This document shows, one piece after another, positions 31,604 to 42,949 of a stretch of 64,000 nucleotides of DNA. The notes below the pieces were generated by a model. That model was not told the origin of the DNA. It did no database searches and was given only the letters and a program-made list of their open reading frames with translations. Where the stretch lies: assembly GCA_964563395.1 (NCBI GenBank), contig CAZLWK010000008.1:78637-142636 (forward strand). Reading direction: 5' to 3'. The position numbers were made by a program, and so were the translations under genes. The stretch is from JBEVOS01 sp964563395 (lineage in GTDB: Bacteria; Pseudomonadota; Alphaproteobacteria; Caulobacterales; Aquidulcibacteraceae). Position 1 is the first letter of the stretch. Each line of letters opens with the position of its first letter.

Positions 31604-31612
31604 GAAAATTGG

Positions 31613-31638
31613 TACGTGTCATAAGTCCGGGCGGATCA
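31613..31638 (-). promoter_or_regulatory. Putative ECF11 (RpoE/ChrR-type) sigma promoter of the ChrR-like/DUF6134 genes
   Basis: On the reverse strand TGATCC (31638-31633) is followed after exactly 16 bp by CGTA (31616-31613), the same arrangement as upstream of the photolyase. Transcription would start within a few bases of GTG 31603. The element lies in the 91 bp divergent region shared with sseA. Confidence 0.62.
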
Positions 31639-31694
31639 GGTTGCGGCTGAAGGCGGGCCCGCCTAGCTTCCCCTGACATCGCCCGGAGCCGCCC

Positions 31695-32552
31695 TTGACC
31701 GACCAAACCGACGATCCCCTTGTCAGCGTCGCCTGGCTCGCTGAACGCCTGCATGCGCCCGATATCCGGATCATCGACGCGACCTGGTTCCTGCCCACGG
31801 ACGGCCGCGACGCGCGGGCCGAATATGCGGCCAAGCGCATTCCCGGCGCCCTTTTCTTCGATATCGACGACATCGCCGACACCGCCTCGCCGCTGCCGCA
31901 CATGCTGCCCTCGCCGGAAAAGTTCGCCTCGCGGATGCGCAAGATGGGCGTGGGCGACGGGGTGCGCCTCGTCGTCTATGATGCGCACGGAATTTTTTCC
32001 TCCGCGCGCGTGTGGTGGATGTTCCGGGCCATGGGCCATGAGGACGTGGTGGTCCTGGATGGCGGCCTGCCCGCCTGGGAGGCGGCGGGGCATCCGGTGG
32101 AGGACGAACCGCCGCTGCGCGCGCAAGAGCGCCATTTCACCGCGAGGTATCGCGCCGATCTGGTGCGCGACCTCGCCGACATGCGTTTCAACGCCGAGAA
32201 GGCGCGCGCGCTGGTGCTGGACGCGCGCCCCGCGCCCCGCTTCCGCGGCGAAGCGCCGGAGCCGCGCCCCAACGTGCGCTCGGGCCATGTGCCCGGCGCG
32301 GTGAACGTGCCCTATACGAGCCTCCTCAACGCGGACAAGACGATGAAGCCGCGCGCCGCGCTCGAGGCGATCTTCGCGGAGGCGGGCGTGGCTGGGCGCA
32401 CGCGGATCATCTGCATGTGCGGATCGGGCGTTTCAGCGGGCGTGATCGCGCTCGCGCTCGCGCGCATCGGACGCTGGGATGCGCCGATCTATGACGGTTC
32501 CTGGGCCGAATGGGGCGCATTGCCCGATGCGCCGGTCGCTGTCGGCGAATGA
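31695..32552 (+). CDS. sseA: 3-mercaptopyruvate sulfurtransferase (rhodanese family)
   Basis: SseA moves sulfur from 3-mercaptopyruvate to an acceptor such as cyanide or thiols. The 285-residue protein has two rhodanese domains: the inactive first (ISWLAERLHAPDIRIIDATWFLP-like start, VVVLDGGLPAWEAAGHP) and the second with LDARPAPRFRGEAPEPRP, RSGHVPGAVNVPY and the active Cys in CMCGSGVSAGV. The start is an unusual TTG (31695, TDQTDDPLVSV); no ATG upstream in frame fits the alignment. metC follows 4 nt later, so sulfur amino-acid genes are grouped. Confidence 0.92.
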   Translation: MTDQTDDPLVSVAWLAERLHAPDIRIIDATWFLPTDGRDARAEYAAKRIPGALFFDIDDIADTASPLPHMLPSPEKFASRMRKMGVGDGVRLVVYDAHGIFSSARVWWMFRAMGHEDVVVLDGGLPAWEAAGHPVEDEPPLRAQERHFTARYRADLVRDLADMRFNAEKARALVLDARPAPRFRGEAPEPRPNVRSGHVPGAVNVPYTSLLNADKTMKPRAALEAIFAEAGVAGRTRIICMCGSGVSAGVIALALARIGRWDAPIYDGSWAEWGALPDAPVAVGE

Positions 32553-32556
32553 ACGT

Positions 32557-33723
32557 ATGAGCGGAGAGAAGGATTTGCGCCCGGAAACGCGCATCTCGCG
32601 CGCGGGACGCGATCCGGCGCGGTTCGACGGCGCCGTAAATCCGGCGATCCACCGCGCCACCACTCTGGTGATCCCCAAGGTGGACGATCTTTATGGCAAG
32701 CCGATCAAGACCTATGCGCTTGAAGGCATGGCGGTGCAGGAGGCGCTGCGCGACGCGCTCATCGCCATCGAGGGCGGCGCCGCGGCGACGCTGACGCCCT
32801 CCGGCCTCTCCGCGTGCACGCTGGCCATCCTCACCGTCGCGCGCGAGGGCGGCGAAGCGCTGGTGACGGATTCCTGTTACGGCCCCACGCGCCGCTTCTG
32901 CGACACGATGCTGAAACGCCTCGGCGTGCGCACCACATATTTCGATCCGCGCATCGGCGGCGCGATCGGTGATCTCATCGGGCCGAATACGTGCTGCGTT
33001 TTCCTGGAATCACCGGGGTCGCTGACGTTCGAGATTCAGGACGTGGGCGCGATCGCGGCCGCCGCGGGCGCGCGCGACGTGCCCGTGATCATCGACAATA
33101 CGTGGTCGGCCGGACTTTATTTCAAGCCGTTCGCGCATGGCTGCACGCTCTCCGTCCAGGCGCTGACCAAATATCAGAGCGGCCATGCCGATGCGTTCGT
33201 CGGCGCGGTTTTGTCGGCGACGCCGGCTTGGGGCGAGCGCGTGCGGATGGCCTACAAGCAGATGGGGCTGGGCGCGGCGCCGGACGATTGTTTTCTGGCG
33301 CTGCGCGGCATGCGCAGCGTGTTCGTGCGCGTGGAGCGCCAGGGCGAAAGCGCGCTTCAGATCGCGCGCTGGCTGGAGGCGCGCCCGGAAATCGCGCAGG
33401 TGCTGCATCCGGCGCTGCCAAGCCATCCCGATCACGCGCTTTGGGCGCGCGATTTCAGCGGCGCGAGCGGCCTTTTCGGGGTCGTGCTGAATCCATGCGC
33501 GCCCGAACGGCTCAAGGCGATGCTGGAAGGCCTGCGGCTCTTCGCGATGGGCTTTTCCTGGGGCGGCTATGAGAGCCTCATCATTCCGTGCGACGATCAG
33601 ATCACGCGCACCGCCGCGCCCTGGAACGGGGCGGGGCCGCTTTTGCGCCTCTCGATCGGGCTGGAGCATGTCGACGATCTCATCGACGATCTCGCGGACG
33701 GCCTTGCACGGCTCCATGGGTGA
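32557..33723 (+). CDS. metC: Cystathionine beta-lyase (PLP-dependent)
   Basis: MetC cleaves cystathionine to homocysteine, pyruvate and ammonia in methionine synthesis. The 388-residue Cys/Met-metabolism PLP enzyme has TLTPSGLSACTLAIL, VTDSCYGPTRRFCD, the cofactor Asp in VPVIIDNTWSAGLYFKP and the Schiff-base Lys in QALTKYQSGHADAF; SWGGYESLIIPCD is typical of beta-lyases. ATG 32557. It lies between sseA (4 nt gap) and the YdeI-like gene (3 nt gap). Confidence 0.94.
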   Translation: MSGEKDLRPETRISRAGRDPARFDGAVNPAIHRATTLVIPKVDDLYGKPIKTYALEGMAVQEALRDALIAIEGGAAATLTPSGLSACTLAILTVAREGGEALVTDSCYGPTRRFCDTMLKRLGVRTTYFDPRIGGAIGDLIGPNTCCVFLESPGSLTFEIQDVGAIAAAAGARDVPVIIDNTWSAGLYFKPFAHGCTLSVQALTKYQSGHADAFVGAVLSATPAWGERVRMAYKQMGLGAAPDDCFLALRGMRSVFVRVERQGESALQIARWLEARPEIAQVLHPALPSHPDHALWARDFSGASGLFGVVLNPCAPERLKAMLEGLRLFAMGFSWGGYESLIIPCDDQITRTAAPWNGAGPLLRLSIGLEHVDDLIDDLADGLARLHG

Positions 33724-33726
33724 GAG

Positions 33727-34311
33727 ATGGCGGGCGAGCATCTTGCGCGCATCGAAATCGCGAGCGCCGCAGATTTAAGAAAGTGGCTGGCCGCGCATCA
33801 CGCGCAAAAGGAAAGCGTGTGGCTCGTCACCTTCAAGAAGGGCCACGCCAATTACGTCCCTTATGATGAGATCGTGGAGGAAGCGCTGGCTTATGGCTGG
33901 GTGGATTCCCTGCCGCGAAAACTGGATGCGGAACGCTCCATGCTGCTGCTTTCGCCGCGCAAGCCCAAAAGCGCATGGTCCGCGATCAATAAGGCGCGGG
34001 TGGAAAAGCTGATCGCGCAGAAGCGCATGCGCGCGCCGGGCCTTAAAGCGATCGAGACCGCGAAAGCCAACGGCGCCTGGGGAAAGCTCGACGCCGTCGA
34101 AACGCTGGCGCCGCCGGACGATTTGGCGAAGGCGCTGCGCGCGGCCGCGCCAGCCGATGCGCATTTCGCGGCGTTCCCCCGCTCGGTGCGGCGCGGCATT
34201 CTGGAATGGATCGCGCAGGCGAAGAAACCGGAAACGCGCGCCAAGCGGATCGCGGAGACCGCCGCTCTCGCCGCGCAGAACAAGCGCGCCAATCAATATC
34301 GCCGTCCGTAA
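33727..34311 (+). CDS. YdeI/OmpD-associated family protein
   Basis: The 194-residue protein matches the YdeI (OmdA) family: DLRKWLAAHHAQKESVWLVTFKK, YDEIVEEALAYGWVDSLPRKL, LLLSPRKPKSAWSAINKARV and the tail RSVRRGILEWIAQAKKPETR-like sequence (Bacteriocin-protection YdeI/OmpD-associated). Its biochemical role is not established. It follows metC by 3 nt, so it is probably the last gene of the sseA-metC unit; tRNA-Arg lies convergent 14 nt beyond. Confidence 0.88.
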   Translation: MAGEHLARIEIASAADLRKWLAAHHAQKESVWLVTFKKGHANYVPYDEIVEEALAYGWVDSLPRKLDAERSMLLLSPRKPKSAWSAINKARVEKLIAQKRMRAPGLKAIETAKANGAWGKLDAVETLAPPDDLAKALRAAAPADAHFAAFPRSVRRGILEWIAQAKKPETRAKRIAETAALAAQNKRANQYRRP

Positions 34312-34324
34312 ACGCCGCGGACCA

Positions 34325-34401
34325 TGGCGCGCCCGGCAGGACTCGAACCTGCAACCATCCGCTTAGAAGGCGGACGCTCTATCCAGTTGAGCTACGGGCG
34401 C
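34325..34401 (-). tRNA. tRNA-Arg (UCU)
   Basis: The reverse strand gives a 77-nt cloverleaf: acceptor GCGCCCG/CGGGCGC, D arm AGCTCAACTGGATAGAGC, anticodon loop CTTCTAA (anticodon TCT), T arm GCAGGTTCGAGTCCTGC, discriminator G and encoded CCA at 34325-34327. Confidence 0.97.
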
Positions 34402-34402
34402 C

Positions 34403-34708
34403 TCAGTGCGACCAGGGTTCCTTGCGCGCGAAGGCGAAATTATCGCCATACGCCTTGATCACGCGCTTGGGCTCCTTCGGCTCACGCACATGATGGGGAA
34501 TGTTGTGCCTGCGCGCGAAGTCGATCGCGGTGTCCCGATCCTCAAAATAGAGGCGAATCTGGCCGTTCGGATCGGCGCTCGACGTCCAACCCATCAGCAC
34601 GTCCGGACGCGGCGGCGCGCCGGGCTCGAACTCGAGCACCCATCTGCGCGCATTGGCCTTGCCCGATTGCATGGCCGTTTTGGCGGGGCGGTAAATCTTT
34701 GCCAGCAT
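34403..34708 (-). CDS. NADH dehydrogenase (complex I) NDUFS4-like subunit
   Basis: This 101-residue protein belongs to the ETC complex I subunit family (NDUFS4/AQDQ), an accessory subunit of complex I shared by mitochondria and Alphaproteobacteria. Key parts are AKIYRPAKTAMQSGKAN, WVLEFEP, MGWTSSADPNGQIRLYFEDRDTAIDFA and the C-terminal KRVIKAYGDNFAFARKEPWSH. The ATG at 34708 (MLAKIYRP) fits the family better than one five codons upstream. It abuts tRNA-Arg (1 nt gap), which probably shares its transcript. Confidence 0.92.
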   Translation of the reverse strand: MLAKIYRPAKTAMQSGKANARRWVLEFEPGAPPRPDVLMGWTSSADPNGQIRLYFEDRDTAIDFARRHNIPHHVREPKEPKRVIKAYGDNFAFARKEPWSH

Positions 34709-34740
34709 GGCGGCTGGGTACAATGACGCGCGCGCAAAGA

Positions 34741-34773
34741 AAAGCGGGCGGCCCGCATCGGACCGCCCGCTTT
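34741..34773 (-). terminator. Intrinsic terminator downstream of the HU gene
   Basis: Reading leftward, AAAGCGGGCGG pairs with CCGCCCGCTTT across an 11-nt loop, followed by TCTTTG. It begins 18 nt after the HU stop codon. Confidence 0.75.
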
Positions 34774-34790
34774 GTTCTCCGCGACTACGC

Positions 34791-35084
34791 TTAGCGGCCG
34801 GGGCCGGCGCCGGCCGACAGCGCGTCCTTGAGCGCCTTGCCGGGCTTGAACTTGGCTTTCACGCCGGCGGGCACCTTCACCTCTTCGCCGGTCTGCGGAT
34901 TGCGGCCGACGCGCTCGGCGGTCTTGCCGACGGCGAACACGCCGAACGCCGGCAAGCGCACTTCGTCGCCCCGCTTCAGCGCTTCGGTGATGGCGTCGAA
35001 CACGGCGTCCACCGCTTCGCCAGCTTTGTTCTTCGGCTCGTTCAAGCGATCCGCGACGGCGTTCACGAGTTCTGCCTTGTTCAC
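34791..35084 (-). CDS. hup: HU family DNA-binding protein
   Basis: HU is a small histone-like dimer that bends and compacts DNA. The 97-residue protein reads NKAELVNAVADRLNEPKNKA, AVFDAITEALKRGDEVRLPAFGVFAVGKTAERVGRNP, TGEEVKVPAGVKAKFKPGKALKDAL, all diagnostic of HU-beta. The start is GTG 35084, supported by GAGGGGG about 7 nt upstream; no in-frame ATG nearby. It is downstream of lon, as in Caulobacter and many other Proteobacteria, but separated by a strong terminator. Confidence 0.96.
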   Translation of the reverse strand: MNKAELVNAVADRLNEPKNKAGEAVDAVFDAITEALKRGDEVRLPAFGVFAVGKTAERVGRNPQTGEEVKVPAGVKAKFKPGKALKDALSAGAGPGR

Positions 35085-35201
35085 TTGGTCAGCCCCCTCA
35101 TTCTTGATGGCGCGCGCATAAGGGCGCCGCGAGGCGGCAATGTCAAAACATAAGAGCGTTCGCGTGAGCGAATAAAAACGCGGCGACAGAGACCTGAAAA
35201 C

Positions 35202-35243
35202 AAAAGAAAAATGGCGGCCGATCTGGATAAATCGGCCGCCATT
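35202..35243 (-). terminator. Intrinsic terminator downstream of lon
   Basis: A perfect 13-bp inverted repeat (AATGGCGGCCGAT / ATCGGCCGCCATT, positions 35210-35222 and 35231-35243) with an 8-nt loop is followed leftward by TTTTCTTTTG. It stops lon mRNA 21 nt after the stop codon and leaves about 118 bp for an independent hup promoter. Confidence 0.85.
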
Positions 35244-35263
35244 CGTTTGATGCGCAGGCGCAA

Positions 35264-37672
<2,409 letters not shown>

Positions 37673-37697
37673 GGAGAGGGCTCCCCTTGGCCGGCCC

Positions 37698-37737
37698 AAA
37701 AAGCGGCGCCGGCTGCGGCGAACGAAAGCGCGCCGCT
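37698..37737 (-). promoter_or_regulatory. Terminator-like hairpin in the lon leader
   Basis: In the predicted lon 5' leader, AGCGGCGC (reverse strand, 37737-37730) pairs with GCGCCGCT (37709-37702) and is followed by TTTTT. It lies between the proposed promoter and ATG 37672, so it could attenuate lon, or simply terminate clpX mRNA that runs in from the right. Confidence 0.45.
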
Positions 37738-37750
37738 GTTTCGGTTAAGA

Positions 37751-37779
37751 ATTTGGTCCCGTTCGGGGGCGGCTTCAAG
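37751..37779 (-). promoter_or_regulatory. Putative sigma-32 heat-shock promoter of lon
   Basis: On the reverse strand CTTGAAG (37779-37773) is followed after 16 bp by CCAAAT (37756-37751), near the sigma-32 pattern CTTGAA...CCNNAT. It lies about 80 nt before the lon ATG. lon is heat-inducible in many bacteria; the -10 match is only partial. Confidence 0.4.
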
Positions 37780-37861
37780 GGAACGGGTTTTTTATGCCCA
37801 ACACGGTGAAGCGCGCGCGGGTTGCGCGCGCGCCTTTCCGTGAAGGCCGAGCCGGGCTGTG

Positions 37862-39130
<1,269 letters not shown>

Positions 39131-39427
39131 CAGCGTTTCCTGGCGGCTCGGGCGAATCCACAGAGCCATGAGCGATATATAGGATCGCCCCGCCCCAGCT
39201 TCACCTTACCCGCCATCCCTTTCAATTCGGTTCATCGCGCCCGAGGAGGGGACCGGACGGCCTGGGCCGGTCGGCGCCCCCGAAAGGCTCACAATAGGCC
39301 CGCCCCTCTGCCGCCGGCGTTTTGGGCCGTCGGCGAACGGGTCTGGCCTGAATGGATCATAGCAAAGACTGGGCCGCAAGCGGCGGGCGCCGCGCGGGGC
39401 TGCCCGCCCATCCGGCCTGACGCCCGT

Positions 39428-40069
39428 TTAGGCGATCGGCGCCAGCTTGCCTTCCGGCAATTCCCGCTTTTCGTAAACGCGGTCGATGATGCCGAAAGCC
39501 TTGGCCTCCTCCGCGGTCATGAAATGATCGCGGTCGAGCGTGCGTTCGACCACCTCGTAGGGCTGGCCGGTATGCTTGACGTAGATTTCGTTAAGACGCC
39601 GCTTGGTGGCGATGATGTCCTCGGCATGGCGTTGGATGTCGCTGGCCTGGCCGCGGAAGCCGCCGGAAGGCTGGTGCACCATCACCCGCGCGTTCGGCAG
39701 ACAGATACGAAGACCCTTCTCGCCCGCCGCCAGAAGCAGCGATCCCATCGAGGCGGCTTGCCCGATGCACACTGTGGACACCGGGTTTCGGATATATTGC
39801 ATGGTGTCGTAGATCGCGAGACCGGACGTGACGACGCCACCCGGGCTGTTGATATACATGGCGATTTCCCGCTTCGGGTTCTCCGATTCCAGGAACAGAA
39901 GCTGGCTGATGATGAGGCTGGCGAGCCCGTCCTCGACCGGCCCTGTGACGAAGATGATCCATTCCTTGAGGAGGCGCGAGAAGATGTCGAACGCGCGCTC
40001 GCCGCGGCTCGTCTGCTCGATCACCATCGGGACCAGATTCATCGTCTTTTGATACGGATCGAACGACAT
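39428..40069 (-). CDS. clpP: ATP-dependent Clp protease proteolytic subunit ClpP
   Basis: ClpP is the barrel-shaped serine peptidase fed by ClpX or ClpA. The 213-residue protein has VPMVIEQTSRGERAFDIFSRLL, INSPGGVVTSGLAIYDTM, catalytic Ser in GQAASMGSLLL, His in MVHQPSGGFRGQASD and Asp in TLDRDHFMTAEEA. ATG 40069 with GAAAGG upstream; an earlier in-frame ATG at 40090 is less likely. It stands between tig and clpX, the canonical tig-clpP-clpX-lon order. Confidence 0.98.
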   Translation of the reverse strand: MSFDPYQKTMNLVPMVIEQTSRGERAFDIFSRLLKEWIIFVTGPVEDGLASLIISQLLFLESENPKREIAMYINSPGGVVTSGLAIYDTMQYIRNPVSTVCIGQAASMGSLLLAAGEKGLRICLPNARVMVHQPSGGFRGQASDIQRHAEDIIATKRRLNEIYVKHTGQPYEVVERTLDRDHFMTAEEAKAFGIIDRVYEKRELPEGKLAPIA

Positions 40070-40176
40070 GGGCGCCTTTCGGAAGGCCATTGAGGGCCGG
40101 AACGGGAATCGCGCGGGCGCTCAAGGCCCCGCCTCACGCATATTTGCATTTGCCGCGCCGCCCGCAAGCGGGCGCT

Positions 40177-41523
40177 TCAGCCGCCAGTCTTGAGCGGTTC
40201 ATCCTCGGCGAACAGCGCCTCGCGCGTAACCGTCTCATTGGTCACGGTGGCGAGCTCCAGAATGAAGTCCACCACCTTTTCTTCGTAAAGTGGGGCGCGG
40301 ACCTGGGCCATCAGCTGCGGATTGCGCTGATAGAGCTCGAACACCTTCTGCTCCTGCCCGGGAAACTGGCGCACTTGCTGAACGAGCGCGCGCTGGACCT
40401 CCTGTTCGGACACTTCCACTTTGTTCTTGCGGCCAATTTCGGCGAGCAGGAGCCCAAGGCGCACCCGCCGCTCGGCGATCTTGCGGTATTCGGCGCGCAA
40501 TTCGTCGTCGCTCTTGGCCTTGTCCTCGGGGTCGAGGCGATCGGCGGCCTTGTCCTGCTCGATCTGACGCCAGATCTGGCTGAACTCAGCCTCCACCATG
40601 CCAGGGGGCAGCGGGAAGTCGTGGGCGGCGTCGAGCTTGTCGAACAGGGCCCGTTTGGCCTTGGCGCGGGATTGGGCGTTGTGATCGGCCTCAATCCGCT
40701 CGCGCAGGGCGGCCTTAAGCGCATCCAGGCTGTCGAAGCCGAGCTGTCCGGCGAAAGCGTCATCCGCGACAGAATCCTGGGGCGCCTTCACGGCCTTCAC
40801 CTTGATGTCGAACGTGGCGGCCTGCCCCGCCAGTTTCTCCACCGGATAGGCTTCCGGAAAGGTGACGGAGATCACCGTCTCATCGCCCGCTTTCAGGCCT
40901 TTGAGGCCGTCCTCGAAGCCGGGAATGAATTGGTTGGCGCCGATGGTGACATTGGCGTCCTCAGCGGCGCCGCCTTCGAACGGCTCCCCCTCAAGCTTGC
41001 CAAGGAAATCAATCGTCAGCGCGTCCCCCTCCTCGGCCGCGCCGTCCTTTTCGACAAAGGTGCGGTTGGATTTGAGGATGCCGGAGAGCGCTTCCTCGAT
41101 TTGCGCATCCTCCACCGGCGCGATCGGCCGCGTGAGCGACACCTTGGCCAGATCGGTCGGCTCGAATTCGGGCATCACCTCGATCTTCAGGTCGAAAGCG
41201 AGATCGGCCTTGCCGGCCTGGACGGCCTCGATGTCGCTTTTCAGGTCGAGCTTCGGCTCGGAGGCCGGGCGCACCTTCGCCTGGTCGAGCGATTCCTGGG
41301 TGGATTTCTGCACCGCCTCGTTGATGAGGTCCTGCATCATGGACGGGCCATAGACGCGCCGGATATGGCTGGTCGGCACCTTGCCGGGCCGGAATCCATT
41401 GATCCGCACGCGGGGCTGCACCTCGGCGATCTTGGCGACCAGCTGGCGCTCCAAATCGGCGGCTGGCACGACCACGCTATAGGTGCGCTGCAGCCCTTCG
41501 GCGAAGGTCTCGGTGACTTGCAT
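40177..41523 (-). CDS. tig: Trigger factor (ribosome-associated chaperone)
   Basis: Trigger factor binds the ribosome exit and shelters nascent chains. The 448-residue protein has the N-terminal ribosome-binding domain with RINGFRPGKVPTSHIRRVYG, the FKBP-like PPIase domain (EEGDALTIDFLGKLEGEPFEGG, FIPGFEDGLKGLKAGDE, VTFPEAYPVEKLAGQ) and a helical C-terminal chaperone domain. ATG 41523. tRNA-Leu lies 155 bp upstream in the same direction, and clpP follows downstream. Confidence 0.97.
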   Translation of the reverse strand: MQVTETFAEGLQRTYSVVVPAADLERQLVAKIAEVQPRVRINGFRPGKVPTSHIRRVYGPSMMQDLINEAVQKSTQESLDQAKVRPASEPKLDLKSDIEAVQAGKADLAFDLKIEVMPEFEPTDLAKVSLTRPIAPVEDAQIEEALSGILKSNRTFVEKDGAAEEGDALTIDFLGKLEGEPFEGGAAEDANVTIGANQFIPGFEDGLKGLKAGDETVISVTFPEAYPVEKLAGQAATFDIKVKAVKAPQDSVADDAFAGQLGFDSLDALKAALRERIEADHNAQSRAKAKRALFDKLDAAHDFPLPPGMVEAEFSQIWRQIEQDKAADRLDPEDKAKSDDELRAEYRKIAERRVRLGLLLAEIGRKNKVEVSEQEVQRALVQQVRQFPGQEQKVFELYQRNPQLMAQVRAPLYEEKVVDFILELATVTNETVTREALFAEDEPLKTGG

Positions 41524-41677
41524 CTCTCTAATCCTGGCGTACGCGCCCCGGCCGGCCTGACCGTCTCGGCGTTCAGCTCCAGGCGCGCGGAAAGCGGGGC
41601 TTATGCACGCGCGCCGCGACGGTGTCCATCAGGCGGCGCTCAGGGCGCCCAGTGAAGGCGGCTGCGCGGTCGAAGGC

Positions 41678-41762
41678 TGGTGCGGACGGCGGGAGTCGAA
41701 CCCGCACGCCTTGCGGCGCTGGAACCTAAATCCAGTGCGTCTGCCAGTTCCGCCACGTCCGC
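41678..41762 (-). tRNA. tRNA-Leu (UAG)
   Basis: The reverse strand forms a class II tRNA: acceptor GCGGACG/CGTCCGC, anticodon loop TTTAGGT (anticodon TAG), an extended variable arm, T loop GTTCGACTC, discriminator A and encoded CCA at 41678-41680. It is upstream of tig. Confidence 0.96.
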
Positions 41763-41842
41763 GTCGCGCCTGCATAGGCGCAAACATCGCCAGCCGCCAC
41801 CGACTCGCTCCATACAATCCATGGTTGCAAATAAGTCCCGCA

Positions 41843-42196
41843 ATGAGCCTCGCCCTGTTGTTCGCCGCCGCCCTCCTGGCCGCGCCGGTCGCCATCGATG
41901 GCGATACGCTGCGCGACGGAAGCGAGCGCTATCGGATCGCCAATCTCGACGCGCCGGAGCTTTCGCCGCGCGCCAGATGCGGCGCGGAGGCGGAGCTGGC
42001 GCTGCGCGCGCGCGCCGCCGCGGAAAGAATGCTGGCGCAAGCGCGGCGCGTGACCGCCGAGCCGGTGGGGCGGCGCGACGTCTATGGGCGCGTCGTCGCC
42101 TATGTCCAGGTCGACGGCGCGGACCTTGGCGAAGCGCTCATCGAGGCCGGGCTTGCGCGACCCTGGCGGGGCCGCGCCAGCGATTTTTGCCGCTGA
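41843..42196 (+). CDS. Secreted thermonuclease (SNase-like) family protein
   Basis: The 117-residue protein has an N-terminal signal peptide (MSLALLFAAALLAAPVA) and a short staphylococcal-nuclease-like domain: IDGDTLRDGSERYRIANLDAPEL, GRRDVYGRVVAYVQVDGADLGEALIEAGLARPW. The conserved Asp, Arg and Glu positions (DGDT, YRIANLDAPE, DVYGR) are recognisable, so a calcium-dependent nuclease is possible, but the domain is compact. ATG 41843. It is divergent from tRNA-Leu and converges on the next membrane gene. Confidence 0.85.
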   Translation: MSLALLFAAALLAAPVAIDGDTLRDGSERYRIANLDAPELSPRARCGAEAELALRARAAAERMLAQARRVTAEPVGRRDVYGRVVAYVQVDGADLGEALIEAGLARPWRGRASDFCR

Positions 42197-42201
42197 CTGC
42201 C

Positions 42202-42888
42202 CTAATTGCCCCAACCGGCGATGGCTTCGGCGGCGGCTTCGTTGTCACTCCGCGGCAGGAGACCGCCGCTGGAGAGGATGGTGACTTTGTAGCGCGCGCC
42301 GTCCGCCATCGGCATGTAAACGCCCTCGCCATAGCTCGGGATATCGACGAGCGGCACATATTCGGCGAGCGTCTGCGCGACGGGCAGGAAATCGATGCCG
42401 GTGGAGCGCTCGGGTTTCAGGTCGACCACGGTGCGCTCCCGCGTCTGCTCCTCATGGGTTTCGCTGTAACGGCCCGAGAAGCGATCCAGGCGATATTGCG
42501 AATCGAGGCCGAGCACGGTCGCCCATGGCTTCCAGCGCAGGACCCGCGCCTCCAGGCGCCATTCATCGCCATGGACGTCGAACGTGCGGGTGACGGCCGG
42601 TTGATCGCCGTTCGGCTCCTCGGTCAGTGTGGCTTCGAAGAGCTGCGGCCCCTTTTGGCGCAACTCGATCGTCGCGACCGGCCGCTCGGCTGTGAGGCGG
42701 TGATAGGTCTGGATGTTGAGGCCAAGCAGCGCCAAGGCGGAGCCGACCGCGAGCACCAGGCCGCCGCCGAACACGCCGCGTCCGCCCTTGAACGGGCGCC
42801 CCCGGAAAATCCAGCCAAGCCCTGAAAGAACGACAGCGAGCCCGAACACGCCCACGACCGCCGGCGCGATCCACCACCACCAGACCAT
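42202..42888 (-). CDS. Inner-membrane protein of unknown function
   Basis: The 228-residue protein starts with WWWW and two hydrophobic helices (about residues 6-27 and 40-60), then a periplasmic region of about 165 residues: IELRQKGPQLFEATL, FDVHGDEWRLEARVLRWKP, LDSQYRLDRFSGRYSE, and YVPLVDIPSYGEGVYMPMADG. I know it as a conserved but uncharacterised alphaproteobacterial protein sometimes labelled as an efflux pump without good reason: it has no transporter motif. It stands alone between convergent SNase and upstream nnr. Confidence 0.75.
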   Translation of the reverse strand: MVWWWWIAPAVVGVFGLAVVLSGLGWIFRGRPFKGGRGVFGGGLVLAVGSALALLGLNIQTYHRLTAERPVATIELRQKGPQLFEATLTEEPNGDQPAVTRTFDVHGDEWRLEARVLRWKPWATVLGLDSQYRLDRFSGRYSETHEEQTRERTVVDLKPERSTGIDFLPVAQTLAEYVPLVDIPSYGEGVYMPMADGARYKVTILSSGGLLPRSDNEAAAEAIAGWGN

Positions 42889-42949
42889 CGCTGTCTCCTG
42901 CCGCCTTCACCCTGGTCATTAACCGATATCCAAACCAAGCGCGAGCGGT

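Noticed and set aside
37812..37834. GCGCGCGC inverted repeat after clpX as an intrinsic terminator
   Set aside because: No T-run follows on either strand; simple alternating GC is common in this genome.
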